DNA of 64,000 bases, from NCBI GenBank assembly GCA_018398575.1, contig JAGTXZ010000003.1, positions 2,418,001-2,482,000 of the forward strand. The letters run 5' to 3'. Made by a program: the position numbers and the translations under genes. Each line of letters starts with the position of its first letter. The first letter of the stretch is position 1. Shown here in pieces: positions 44,776 through 56,399 of the stretch. The notes beneath the pieces are model-generated. The model did not search any database and was not told where the DNA came from. It worked only from the letters and a program-made list of their open reading frames with translations. The DNA is from Ampelomyces quisqualis. Taxonomy: Eukaryota; Ascomycota; Dothideomycetes; Pleosporales; Phaeosphaeriaceae.

Positions 44776-47700
44776 ATGGCTGGTCCTGACGCGCACGCCC
44801 ACAAGAGGCTCCGTTTGGATCCAGTCAATTCGCTCCATAACGGTCACACTTTTCCGCCTCACACGCGACCTATATCCCAGCCTACACCAATCCAAGCTTC
44901 TTCTCCCCCAACTCGCCACTACCCATCTCACAGCCTGCCGCCCCCATCCCAGCCGTATCCATCTCCAAGTCAAGGACCCTACTCGGGACACCAACCCTCA
45001 CCGTCGCTTCCCCCATCTGATATTCGCGCCTTTGCCGACCCCAGGAACATACCATCGCCTGGTCAGCGCCCCCATGGCGTCCCCGGGCCGTCGCCTGTGA
45101 CAGCTGGCGTCCCCCAAGATAGCATCTCAACTTACCGTGCGCCTCCCACTCCACAGCCTTCCACCGCACCCGAACCGCCCGACCACAAACCTCCCCCAGG
45201 CATGGAGCATGGCCACCACCCGAATCCTTGGTCTGTGAATCCCGATCATCGATCCAATGGCAGCGTCTCCGGCGGCTACAATCCTGCCATCACCCCACCT
45301 CATCCTAACGATGGTGTCTTCCATCAGCCCCCTCCACCTGGGCAGGCGTATGGCCAGCCAAGCACCTATGCCATGAGTCCCTACGTAGGCCAGTACTCAA
45401 GCCCCGGGCAACCTCAGGCACGGAGAAAGCAAGTTCGCGCTACTCAGGCGTGCAATCATTGCCGTGCACGCAAGCAGAAATGCGATGAAGCACGGCCCTG
45501 CCAATTCTGCAAGGAAAACAACTTTGACTGCCAGTATAAAGATGTTCCCCCGCCCAAGTATGTCGTATGTTTTGAGATGAGATCATCAACTGACACATCG
45601 CAGGCAAGATAGAAGTATGATGCAGTTGCAAGATAGCATGAATACCATTTCCGATGTACTGAATGCTTTCATCGGAGAATTTGGCGCTTGGCGTCAGAAT
45701 GTGGAGAGTCGCCTTCCACCACGGCCCTCCAACATGGCTCCTACCGACGGAGCCCCTCCAAGAGATCCGAGCTCTTCAAGAATACCTACGCCCATTCAAG
45801 GGAGAAGCCAGCCTCTTCGGGTCAACAGCATGAAGATGGAATCGCCCATGGTTCCATACATGTCGCCGGTACATGCGCAAGCCTCCACGCCGATCAAGCA
45901 AGAGACTCATCATATGCTTTCGCAACAGCCTGCCACCCCAGCTGACAGTGTGCGGACAGACACTAGTATCACTACAAGTGCAGTATCGCCAGACAAAACT
46001 GGCTTGCGGAGTGACCACTCCACGCCTGCGCACAAATTACTCGATGAATGGCCTCTAATGGCCGAATTTTTCCAAGGAGTCGATTATCTGCAGAGGCTCA
46101 TGGAAACGGGGCGCCCCGTATCGGATTACCCGATGCAATTGGAGCGAGACCGAGGCCTGCTTCGGCCATGGGGTGTGGGAGAGGGGCTGGATCTCAATGA
46201 TGGCGCACAAGGCCCAGGCAGCCCAGAGAGCAACACAAACGAATCTGACGTGCCCTCTCCAGCACCAGGCAAGGAAGGCCTATGGGGTCATCCACCACTG
46301 GACAAAGCGAGTCCGGCTAGTTTAAGTGGCAACACTTGTTGGGAACACTTCGACCACCCCGGCGGATTAGGACCTGACGGTAGACCCGACTTCAGGGTTG
46401 CCGTTGTGGACCAACTTTTAGCATCGTACGACCAGAACATGCGCACTCTACATCCTTTTCTGAACCCCAGCAAACTCCAGAAGATGTGTCGAGAATTCAA
46501 AGAACAGTATAGTCCGGATGCTAGAGCCGCAAACGTCGCATCGCCAGCGGATTACCAACTGAATCCTGGCCTCAAGAGGAAGAGGTCGGCTAGTGCGTTT
46601 GGCGAACAGAAGACAACGAGGGGCGCGATCGAACACTCGTTGCGCAACGCCATCGTCTTACTCGTCCTCGCTCTCGGCAAAGTGTGCTCCTACAAAGAGA
46701 GAGTGCCCCTTCCCAGCCCTCGAAGTGACAAGGGAATTCCAACCAGTGGGGCTTGGGGATCCTTCACCCCATCGTCGCATGCCAATGCGAGCTTCAACAG
46801 CGACACCTGTGATGACAGTCGCCCGAGGAACATTGACATCATGCCGGGGATGGCATACTACTCCTACGCGACCGACATTCTAGGTAACCACCATGGCGGA
46901 CTCACAGTTGCACACGCGCAAGCATTTATCCTAGCTGCACTATACATTAACCAATTTGCACGAGTTTTGGAAAGCTGGAGCTGGGTCAACAGCGCATGTA
47001 GGGTCACCATAGTCCTGCTCAAAGCGTAAGCCACTCCACCCCTTGACAACCTTTGAACGAAGCTTACATATTGGCACAGAAACCTGGACAAGCTAAATCG
47101 CGAGTACTATATGGAGGGACGTGCTTCGAAAGAATTGTCTCCCAAGGAACGGTACCAGCTAGATCTTGTACTGTTCGCCTACTGGACCTGTGTGCAATTG
47201 GAATCGTATGTATTTGTCCTTTCCCCCAACGCAAGTTATGCTCACCCTTTGAAGGGACATAGTCGCCGAAATGAGTACACTGCCTACCAGCGATATCACC
47301 CAGTATCAGAGCTCGATTATGTACCCTGAGAATGTTTGCGAAAGCTTTCCGCTTGACGGCATGGGACTCGTGGTTCCAGTACCACGGAAGGACGCCGACC
47401 AGGACAGGGAAATGTTGATCTATTCCAGCCAGATCTACCTTCGTGTCATTCTTAATGAGGCCCATAATACTCTCTACGGATGTAAGGCTTCTGACGATTC
47501 TATTAGTGCAGCAAACTAACAAAACACAGCAGGCAGGAGCAAGAGCTTTGATCGAAACGACGCGAAAGCTGTCGCCGACAATGCAAAGGACCACCTCAAC
47601 GTGCTCGAGAGCTGGAGGAAGATGCTACCTCCTTATCTATCTTGGGAGGACGATGAGGCTCCATCGACGCATCTCAACATTGCTCGCATGCGCGCCAAAT

Positions 47701-48260
47701 ATTACGGAGCTCTCTACATGATGTTACGGCCCTGTCTGCGGCTTGCGACTCAACACGTGTGGCCGCCCTCACACCAGGGTTCCTATCAGCCTGCCCATGT
47801 GTCTCATCACAGCTTACCAGCACAGAATGGCGATGTGATGATGAACAGAGGAGTACAAATGGTAGAACTCAATAGCGATCAGGAAGAGTTGGTCAGCCTT
47901 GCACGCATGTGTATTCACGCCGCCATCCGAAGCACTATTGCATTTGATCGCGTGGGTGCGCCGGAGAACAGCCCATATGTGGCTTACAAGAGTACACGCA
48001 CGCAACGACTTGTACTGACAAACATCTTTGGAACTATGCATGCTCAGTTTGGAAACATGCTTGTCCTTGCAGCTGTTTACAAGTCAAGAATGTACCAACA
48101 CCTACCCGCCGATATTCCGCTCACGCCGGGTAACCTCAACGCCCTCTTCGAACGTACCATCTCCGCGCTAGAAGAAAATGCGCCGAACTCTCCGATTCTT
48201 GCGCTCGACCTCGAAATCCTACGAAACACGCACAGAAAGCTCAATTTACCGACGAATTAA
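44776..48260 (+). CDS. Large Zn2Cys6 transcription factor
   Basis: Five exons, 44776-45557, 45604-47025, 47080-47205, 47255-47481 and 47530-48260, give 1095 residues. The first 220 residues are disordered and Pro/Ser/Gln-rich. The zinc cluster (residues 226-252, ACNHCRARKQKC with CQFC and a final Cys) binds DNA, and a linker and short helix (MMQLQDSMNTISDVLNAF) follow, probably for dimerisation. The fungal-specific middle homology region starts near VDQLLASYDQNMRTLHPFLNP and reaches the C-terminus. The gene target is unknown. The last intron ends CAGCAG, a tandem acceptor that would give two in-frame isoforms differing by one residue. Introns are 46-54 nt. Confidence 0.9.
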
Positions 48261-51200
48261 TGATCGCCGGTGCTACGTACGCCATGCTTGAAAATGTCGC
48301 CAGTGTGCTTTCACGACGGCGTTGCTATATTGTTTATATTTTGTCTCTTTCACGCGTACATTGAAGGCGCATGTGCTTTCTTTTTTTTCCTTGGAGACCT
48401 TGGCTCATGGGCATTTACATCGCACGATCGCACACACCGTCGTTAGCACTGGGCGGCAAGCGTTGAAATGTTACATCCCCACTTGAGCTGCATTTATTTT
48501 TGCTCTACACGTCTAAACTACTAAAACGATATTACAAGCGCACACGCAAGCAAACATGGGCGGTCTTCTGGTATTTTGACTTTTCATACCAAGTTTCAAC
48601 ATTTCTATACCCGATGAATTTCATCAGATGTGGCTAGGTCTCCGCAGGGCAGTGGCAGTGGGCCCCGGTCTGTTACGGTCTCGGTCTCGCTTCCGTTATC
48701 CTGTTCGCAAAGCCCTCTCTCCCTCGACTCTCCAGCCCTGTTCGGGGGTTGGGCTGCAGAATTTTTGCTTTTTCTTTTCCTTTTGGTATGAGGCAAGACC
48801 ACGTCTAGAAAGCTAGTTCTAGTTTCGCTTAGACAACTGTTCGGGGGCGTCTCGCATGATGGAGAGAGGGCCACGGTTGGTTACGACTGAGCGATCGTGG
48901 TACGCGGTCATTATAGTGGGCAATAGTGCTGACTCAGATCGAACCTTTCTGTCTTTCCAACTTCTATCAGAAGATGAAATTCGGTAACTTTGGATTCCCA
49001 TTGGATGCCACACTGTCAATCTGCCTGCAATAAAACCATACACGGAGGTTTTTGTTTTGCGCGAGCGCACCGCCCCGTATCTACCAAGCTCTCAACATGC
49101 CCCAAAGTATTCACTGATGATGCGGTGTGCCCACATTAGCGCATGACGAGACGATCTTCAATAATAATGAAGTCCCCAACTTTCTTACCCCACATGACAA
49201 CGCTCCTCAAACTTTATTCACACCCAGCGTGTCAGCCCAGCTCAAACGCCAGGAGCGTTGAACGCCTTCCGTCTCTCCTGCGTCTAATCTACCAGATGCA
49301 GCGAGCTTGCGGTGATGGAGTCGACCTCCGCTCGCAGCAATGCGCATCTCCTAAAGAAGGATGCCTTGGGTCTGCGCGTCTCCAACCACAGACGCCCAAT
49401 CTAAAACCGTCGACGATGGCAGCCCCCGGCCAGATTTGTAGGCGCAGAAGACGATCGCAAAGCCCTACGCGGTTGTTCGGCTGGCGCCCCGATCTCGGGT
49501 ACATGTACCTAGTCACCGATCGTCGCGCGGTGCATTGAGCGTACTCTGGAGTGCGTACTCCGGGGAGACGTTATTGCCCAAGACACCGCCAAGGCCAAAT
49601 CAGCCAACCATCTCAAGTGAATGTAGCCCCGCACTAACATTACATTAGCCTACACTTACTTTAGGTTAGACCTAGAAGTCTAAAATCTTAAACTTTTTAA
49701 AATCCTCTACTTGGACAGCACAAATAAGCACCTGTATAACAACTTTTTAATTTTTTCCAACACTAATACAATTAACATAATTGAAATACCTGTTCTGCTT
49801 CCTAGACACAGAGAAAATTTAGGTGTGTGGGTAGCTTTAAAGGGCTTCAAGACATGGGCTTATGGGGGTGGGCAATAACGTTTCCCCGTACTCCGTACCT
49901 GGAACCGAATCCACCATTGAGGTACTGCAGACTGCCTCGCGTCATTTCACCTCACAAAACGACATCGCATGTTCCTTGCGCTGGTCAGGCCTAGTTTTGC
50001 GTTCTCTGAGGAACGAGGCTGAACAGCAACAAGCAGAAAGGCTGGGGGGCACTTGCCCAGACATGGACGATTCGTGCACGCCACCAATTGTTATGGACGA
50101 ACGGACTTTGTGGCACAGAGCGATGAGACAATGGCACCGTGCTCGTTCTAGAGCGCTTTTCCATTTCTCCCGAGTGCAACCCTTTGCTAGTGTTGATTAC
50201 TTATTGCGCTGCATTAAACGCGGAATGCTAAATGACAGGCTATCATTCGTTGTCTCCAACGAGTCATGTCAATCGCCCTACCCATCAGATCAGTAAGGCC
50301 GCTAAGGCGCAACGTTGGGCTGCGGTGGTACGGGTCCGCACTGGCGGAGACGAACGACAATTCTGAATAATTTTACACTCGCAGCCTCTTCCCTCCTGAC
50401 ACTGAGTCTGTGCTGAGGTTTGGCATCGCGATCGCAATTCTGGCTGTTAGACTATGGAAAGATTCAATGTGGTGCGATCATCTGCGCCCCTCTGATATCA
50501 GACTCGTCACTGAACGTTATTGTCTTGTCGGCTCCATTGGCCCGCCGCCCACGTGGACTTTTCAGATCGCTCCCATTCCGAACCCGAATGCGGTCGTGAC
50601 ATCAAGCGCCACGCAGCATCCAAGTCTGGGGTTCGTAAGGTTTATCTGATCGTCAACCGTTTCGAACGTGCAGAGGTTGGAAGTGCTGCAGAAGAGCGCG
50701 TTCCATGTTCTCGATCAGGCGAAGAATTCCTAGGTATCGGCCCTTCCAAACTCGTGCGTTTTCGTACACACGTGCACTTTGAAGAAGGCCCTTTATCGAA
50801 CAAGAATCCGAGGGCCACAAGTGCGAGGGCAACAAGTGCTTAGTGCTGTCTTGAAAACTCGTCTGCGGTGTGCGCTGCACTTTCTCGTCTCTTACCGCCG
50901 CCGCCGGGTCACATTGTCGCGGGCCCAGAATACCACCACTTTAACACCGAACGCTCACCGACCTTGCTCAATCGCGGAAAAAAGGCACACATGTCGCCAT
51001 TTCTGCCGTGTGACCTAGCCAGCGCTGGCCTCGTCGTCGTCCACGAATGACATGTGAATTCTAGTAACGCCAGCGTTGACAGCAAATGTAACACAGATCT
51101 GTGGGGTGCCACACCTTGTGCTCGGTACACCAATCTCACGCTTCGTCCCTCACCGATCGGACAGGTATCGCGTCGGATAGAGGCACCTCCCGTAGGACAA

Positions 51201-53612
51201 AGATGCAGCCAAGCGTTCAGCATGCACCAACCCAGGCAGCAGGACGCGAGAACTCTCATAACTGCGCTGTGCGGCGACCAGGCAGTTTTTCCCCCAATGT
51301 TCGCCTTAGCGGCGGACTGTAGACGTGTGTGCTGTTGGCTGCATAACCTGCAAGCCGCCGGTTATCGAAACGGAGCACCGAACAGGCCTTTACTCACGGA
51401 AGATCACATCTTGCTTCTCCCGAGTGGTGCGCGATGTGCATCGGTCGCATGAGAGGAGAAATTTTCCGGCAGGACTTGACGATGCGCGCTGCGAAGGTTT
51501 GAGAAAGATGCACGTACCCCTGGACCCCGACTACGAAACTCGAAAGACCGGGCATAGATGGTGTTGAGAAAGACTGGGCGGCTTCTGGTGTGGTTGCTTC
51601 ACGAGTCGCGTCTTGAGTCGCCAGATCGCGATAATCTCCTTCCATAGTAGCAGCGAAGAGTCGCGGTCTGCTTCATCGTACGAGGTGGCATCGCTTATGG
51701 TCGTGCGTGGTGTTCCGTGTCTCGAACACGTTCCTCGACGCATGTGTCAGTTGAGCTCTCACGTCAACACGACACGGTATGCTTTCCTAGCCTCCATGAC
51801 TCTTCCTTGTCCTGACTTCTTAGTCAATACCATCTACTAGCCGCCGTTCCTAGGGTTCCCGAGCAGTTCGCTTAATGCCTCACTTGTCCCAGGAGATTGT
51901 TTGAAGAAGACGGCAGGTGCTGACGCGCGAGCTCGCTTGGTCTTTGTGCTGAGTCGTAGCAATTCACCAGCCGCCCGTCGGTGATCCTCGCCCACCCGGG
52001 ATATGGAAGGATCGATTCGCAGGCCGTTCGACCCCACATACTTTGAACATCGGACACGTGGAACATCTCGGGATGACTTCCGTTGTGAGGTTGTTCGCTG
52101 TAGATCATGACAGGATCGTGGATGACGAGCATGAACGCAAGTCGTGAATTGTGGGGCTCAGAGTGGTTAGCGGATGGCTTGAGCCTTGCATGAGCTTTGT
52201 TCGCATGAGAGCGATGGGTGCCGTATACTGGGATCTACTTGAGTGGCATGCTTGCAAAGTCTATCGTGGAAGGGATACTGGGCGGAAAGTCATGTCATGC
52301 CCAAGGTGCTTCACACCCTGCATCAAATAACAACATGCTGCCCAAGTGCCCCATAAGTGAAGCATCCATGTGGAAGCATGGAAGCGGCTTGAACGCCAGG
52401 CTACCCGCTCCCGCGAACTAAGCCGAGCTTGGGGAGCGGGTAGGTTCAAAACCACGCCTCTGTCACTAATACGAGGCTAATGACCCCAATAGCCATCCCA
52501 CGTCAGCTATGATGCAAAAGGACTTATTGCATCAAAATAAACTCTTCAACTGAAGCTTGATTACACTGTTTTCGGGACCCTTGGGAGCTACACATATCGT
52601 TGGGCATCAGTTCACCTTCACACCTGCCTGTCCTGGGAAGAGAAGTCGAAATTCAGTCTCGGGTGCAAGAACTTTGTTTCAAGTCGATCAAGCTGAGCAA
52701 GATGATGTGTTCGAGTCAAGTAGAGTGATGGGTGATCGACTGTCTAATTACTGTTTCGGCCTGGCAGCACATGAGTGAGTAAATGCTCTCTAAAGCGCCT
52801 GTCAATCATGGATCTTCACAGAACATACATTTCTTCAAGCTAAGATTTAGATATTGACTGTGTCGATTGTAGTAAGGCTGTAAAAGTTACTGATGTTCCC
52901 AGGATAAGTCAGTGCAGCTCTTGTAACAACAATCTGACAAGCAAAGATGTAAACTGTTGCAACTTGCTTACTAGAGCTTCTTCAGCAATCTGAGTAATTA
53001 CAACTGGTGTCAAAGAGTAAACGGGGCAGTATCTCGAGCGATGAATATGTGGCTAGGTAAGAGGACGAAATACGACCACTCACTGCTTTGTCTCTCCAAA
53101 CATCCTCTCAGGCTAGCATCCTACACTTGATATGTTGAAAAGTCGTAAAGATTGCATGACACACCTTGATTCTAAAGTCCCCCAGCCTTCCTTCATTTGT
53201 ATACCAACATAGCATCTTGCAGAAGTAGGACCTCCATCGTCGCTCTTTCCGTGTCTCTATTCTTGCCTTATCATGCTCCTAGACCAACACAGCCCCTTTC
53301 CTAGTTTTTGAAAATCCACAGAAATGACAAAGAAGGCGCGAGAATATGGCTTGCTCGAAGCGGTAACGCAGCACATACACAGACTTGATGGTCGTACCAT
53401 GAGCTTCGACTACCAACAGGTCCAGCGCTATGTGCGACCGCGTCACTTGTTGCGCAACTGAACGAGCGAGCCAAACAAGTCACATGCTAGTCATCGGACT
53501 TCCATATTCCCTTGGAAAACGCGTTGGTACCTGAATTATTCTCCTTCTCTTCGACACAGTCACTCATTTCATCTCTAAACACCAAAACACATCGAACACC
53601 CGGGGGGCCATC
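48261..53612. other. 5.3-kb gene-poor interval, partly AT-rich
   Basis: The longest gap in the window. I found no convincing protein or RNA gene. Two stretches are distinctly AT-rich and stop-laden (about 49610-49850 and 52500-53250), as expected of old RIP-mutated transposons or relics; the rest has ordinary GC content with only random frames. One TACTCCGTA copy is at 49889. The T-rich area near 48370 may be the terminator region of the zinc-cluster factor. Confidence 0.5.
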
Positions 53613-54413
53613 ATGTCTCACAAACCTACTTGTCCTTATTATCATGACATTCGACTGCCGGCATGTACTTGTCTCCCACACGCCCCTGTCCAAACATACC
53701 TGACGCGGTATTCCTCTGCCCTCCGTACACCCCAGCCGCTACATCCAGACGCAGTGCGGCACGCCGTTCAATCCACGCGCCTGATCCAACAAGCCATATC
53801 GCGAGACCACCACCACCACCCCAACGACGCAGCCAAGCAAGCAACAAAACACGTCCATTTCCCACCTACTCCCCGCCTCAAGCTCCCGCGCAACGAGTCG
53901 GACGATAACACGATGCAGCGAATCCCACCACCGCCACAGATCCTCACCCCACCAAGCTTCATTCCAACAATATACATTGTTACCTTTGCAACAGATACCT
54001 ACCCCCTCACACACCCGACAACCATCGCCCATCTCATAGCGACACAAGTCCCCCACCGTAACCCGCCTATCCCGCACTTGTACACTCTTTCCTGCCACTC
54101 CTTCACTCCGCCCCCGCAGGCTCTTTGCGTCATGTATTCAGGCATCGCGCCGCTCATACAGGATATTGTGCTCTGCGACCCGGGTGCTGCTCGCGCCGTA
54201 CGCGCTGCTGTCAAGCGGTTAGTCGACGAGGGCAGGGGGGGTGTGAGGGAGTGTAGTATGAGCGTGTGTTGCCATGCGGGGACGCATCGGAGTGTGGCTG
54301 TTGGGGAGAGGATTGCGCAGGGTGTCAAGGGGGAAGTGAAAAGGGTAGGGGGCGAAGTGAGGGTTATTGTTCGACATGTTAGTAGGGTGAGGGGTAAGGG
54401 GGAGGAGTTTTGA
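53613..54413 (+). CDS. RapZ C-terminal-domain-like protein
   Basis: Single exon, 266 residues. The first 110 residues are low-complexity, rich in His/Pro/Thr with an early Cys cluster (CPYYHDIRLPACTC). The second half contains TIYIVTFATDTYPL, a Pro-rich loop, then a compact domain: LYTLSCHSFTPPPQAL, RAVRAAVKRLVDEG and VCCHAGTHRSVAVGERIAQGVK, ending VRVIVRHVSR. This pattern matches the C-terminal domain of bacterial RapZ, where CTGG.HRSV and HRD occupy the same places and bind small metabolites. No N-terminal ATPase domain is present, so it is a stand-alone domain. The motif C-x5-R-S also resembles a phosphatase loop. Function in fungi is unknown to me. Confidence 0.7.
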   Translation: MSHKPTCPYYHDIRLPACTCLPHAPVQTYLTRYSSALRTPQPLHPDAVRHAVQSTRLIQQAISRDHHHHPNDAAKQATKHVHFPPTPRLKLPRNESDDNTMQRIPPPPQILTPPSFIPTIYIVTFATDTYPLTHPTTIAHLIATQVPHRNPPIPHLYTLSCHSFTPPPQALCVMYSGIAPLIQDIVLCDPGAARAVRAAVKRLVDEGRGGVRECSMSVCCHAGTHRSVAVGERIAQGVKGEVKRVGGEVRVIVRHVSRVRGKGEEF

Positions 54414-54593
54414 TCGAGAGAGAGAAAAGGGGGGGGGATAATGGAGGAGAGCATGGATGAAATTGAAATCAATGGATATTGTTCTACATCATAGGGAAAT
54501 AAGGATTTTTGTCTGGACAATGCTGCGCGCTCATTTGCAGCTATATCTAGACTTCGCTCTTTTGCTTTGTACATGGCTTCTCCTCAAGACAGT

Positions 54594-56139
54594 CTATGCC
54601 TTCTTGCTCTTTCCGATGCTGGTGTCGATGCTGCCCAGTACCCAGATAGCTGCGAACAGGGCAAACATGCCCAGTGTAATCACAACAGGCTTCCTGTAGC
54701 CTGCGGTCCATGGGTAGTCGTATGTGACGATGAGATCGCGGTCCCTGAAGTCATCAACTAGATTGATAGCTGACAAAGTCAGTGTCGTGCGGCCAAGTGT
54801 ATCCATAAAGGTCCTGTGCAGGCTCGTCGAGTTGGCCACGAGCGGGACAGTGGTGGCGAATTTGACATTGGTGGCGCCTTCGGGGAGGATGATGCGGAGG
54901 TTGACGCGGGCGTAGCTAAGGCCTTCGGTGGATCGGGGGCCCTCGAGGAAAGGGACCTTGAGCGCGTAGGTATCGCCGGTGGATAGCTTGCGCAGATAGT
55001 CTGACAGTGCGGCGTTCCAGCCAATGCGGAAGCTGTACTTCCATGTTCCGAAGACGGGGTATCTGGGCTTCAACTCGAGCAGCGCCTCCTTCTTGCCCGG
55101 GCGGAAGCGCGAGGTGGAAACGTTGCCGATGTCGTCGGTGAAGTAGGGGTCGACGGCGCCTGGGTGCAGAGGCACGTTCAGGCCCTTGATGGCAAAGGTG
55201 GGCGGGTTCATGTAGCTCTGCTTCTGCCACTCGACGCGCGAGAAGTGGTTCTTCAGGCCAGCGCCCTGGTTGACCAGCCAGTATCGCTCCTCCGAGGCCA
55301 TGTTGCCGCCCCAGTGCGAGACCTCGATGTCGCGCTCCAGCAGCGTGGCATGGGTGACGGGCTTGGTGAACTCGTAGCGCACGGTCACCGGCTGCTGCGC
55401 GCCGGCCGGGACGTTGTTGTAGAGGCCGTAGGTGAAGGACGAGCCCTGCTTCTGCGGGTCGGCGTTTTGCTCGTCGTTGAGCGCGGCGGGGAGGACGGTG
55501 TAGTCGGGGACATCGCTGTTGGGGAACTTGACCTTGGAGCGCTGCTTCTCGGTGAGGTAGGCGGACGGCGTGTAGGCGCTGAAGGTGTACTGCAGGTACT
55601 GCTTCTGCGTCTGCTCGATCTGCGCGGGGACGGGGTGCAGCGAGGAGAGCACCGCGTACGAGATGCTCAGCGTCTGCTGGGCGCCGGGGGCGAGCGGCTC
55701 GGGGAGGTGGATCTTGTAGAACTCGGTGGCGCTGTGTCTGTCAGCGTGACTTGGCGGGCCAGGTGGGCGGTCACGTGCTAGCACACCTCTCAGTATCAAA
55801 GCCCACCACCTCGACGTCGAAGGCGGCCTTGTCGGCGGCCTTCTTGTCTCTTACTTGCAGCCCCCCGATCCTGGCCATCAGGCTCGGCTCGAACGGCAGG
55901 TAGTACGCCGACTGCGGGGTCGCGTCAATGTTCTCGATGACGACGTTGATGGTCTCGCGCGCGAAGGCCTTGTCGAGGTTGATGGTCCGCACCAGGTTGT
56001 TGTTCTTGAACACCTGGGGGGGCGCAAACGTGCGCGGCAGCAGCTGCTTGGACTGCAGCGGCGTGGAGTGGTTGAGCTCGGCGGCCGCGAAGCTCGACAC
56101 GGCCGCCAGACAGCTGGCGAAAAGGGCGGTGGTCCTCAT
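54594..56139 (-). CDS. OST1: Oligosaccharyltransferase subunit OST1 (ribophorin I)
   Basis: Two exons, 55787-56139 and 54594-55737, encode 498 residues. OST1 is a subunit of the endoplasmic reticulum complex that transfers the preassembled glycan to Asn residues of nascent proteins. It has a signal peptide (TTALFASCLAAVSSFAAA), a large lumenal part with the family's KAFARETINVVIENID, SAYYLPFEPSLMARIGGLQV, VRYEFTKPVTHATLLERDIEVSHWGGN and PRYPVFGTWKYSFRIGWN, and one transmembrane segment near the C-terminus (VVITLGMFALFAAIWVLG) followed by a short tail with Lys residues. The length is normal. The intron has a GTGTGC donor. The start lies 260 bp from the divergent pseudouridine enzyme gene. Confidence 0.95.
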
Positions 56140-56399
56140 GTTGGGCCGCGGGCATGTGCGAGGCCGGAGAGGCAGGAAGGGGCGAAAGCGGTGGTGTGGG
56201 TGAAGGGCAGCGCATGGGCGGCTGTTGCATCGTGTCCTTGGTCGGAGATGCTGGGCACTGGGCCCTGCTGGGGCACCTCCGTGCTTGGCGTCTGCCATGC
56301 CGCGCGAGCTTCACCCCTCTCCGCCCCTCTCCGCCCCTCCCCGCCCCCCCCCCAGACCCCGCCCACGCCCACGCCCACGCCCACGCCCAAACCACCGCC
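56140..56399. promoter_or_regulatory. Short bidirectional promoter, OST1/pseudouridine enzyme
   Basis: 260 bp between two outward-facing ATGs. The plus-strand half is extremely C-rich, ending in a GCCCAC hexamer repeat (56361-56384). The compact spacing suggests shared control, though the two products have no obvious functional link. Confidence 0.6.
56361..56384 (+). repeat. (GCCCAC)4 hexanucleotide repeat
   Basis: Four perfect units just upstream of the ATG at 56400, in the presumed 5' leader. A C-rich run precedes it from 56344. Confidence 0.85.

Noticed and set aside
52690..53000. Possible C/D-box snoRNA motifs (TGATG and CTGA words)
   Set aside because: The words are short and common in AT-rich sequence, no terminal stem was found, and spacing does not fit a single snoRNA.
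55164..55781. 205-codon plus-strand frame inside OST1
   Set aside because: Gly/Arg/Leu/Val-rich composition produced by GC-rich antisense of a well-supported gene.
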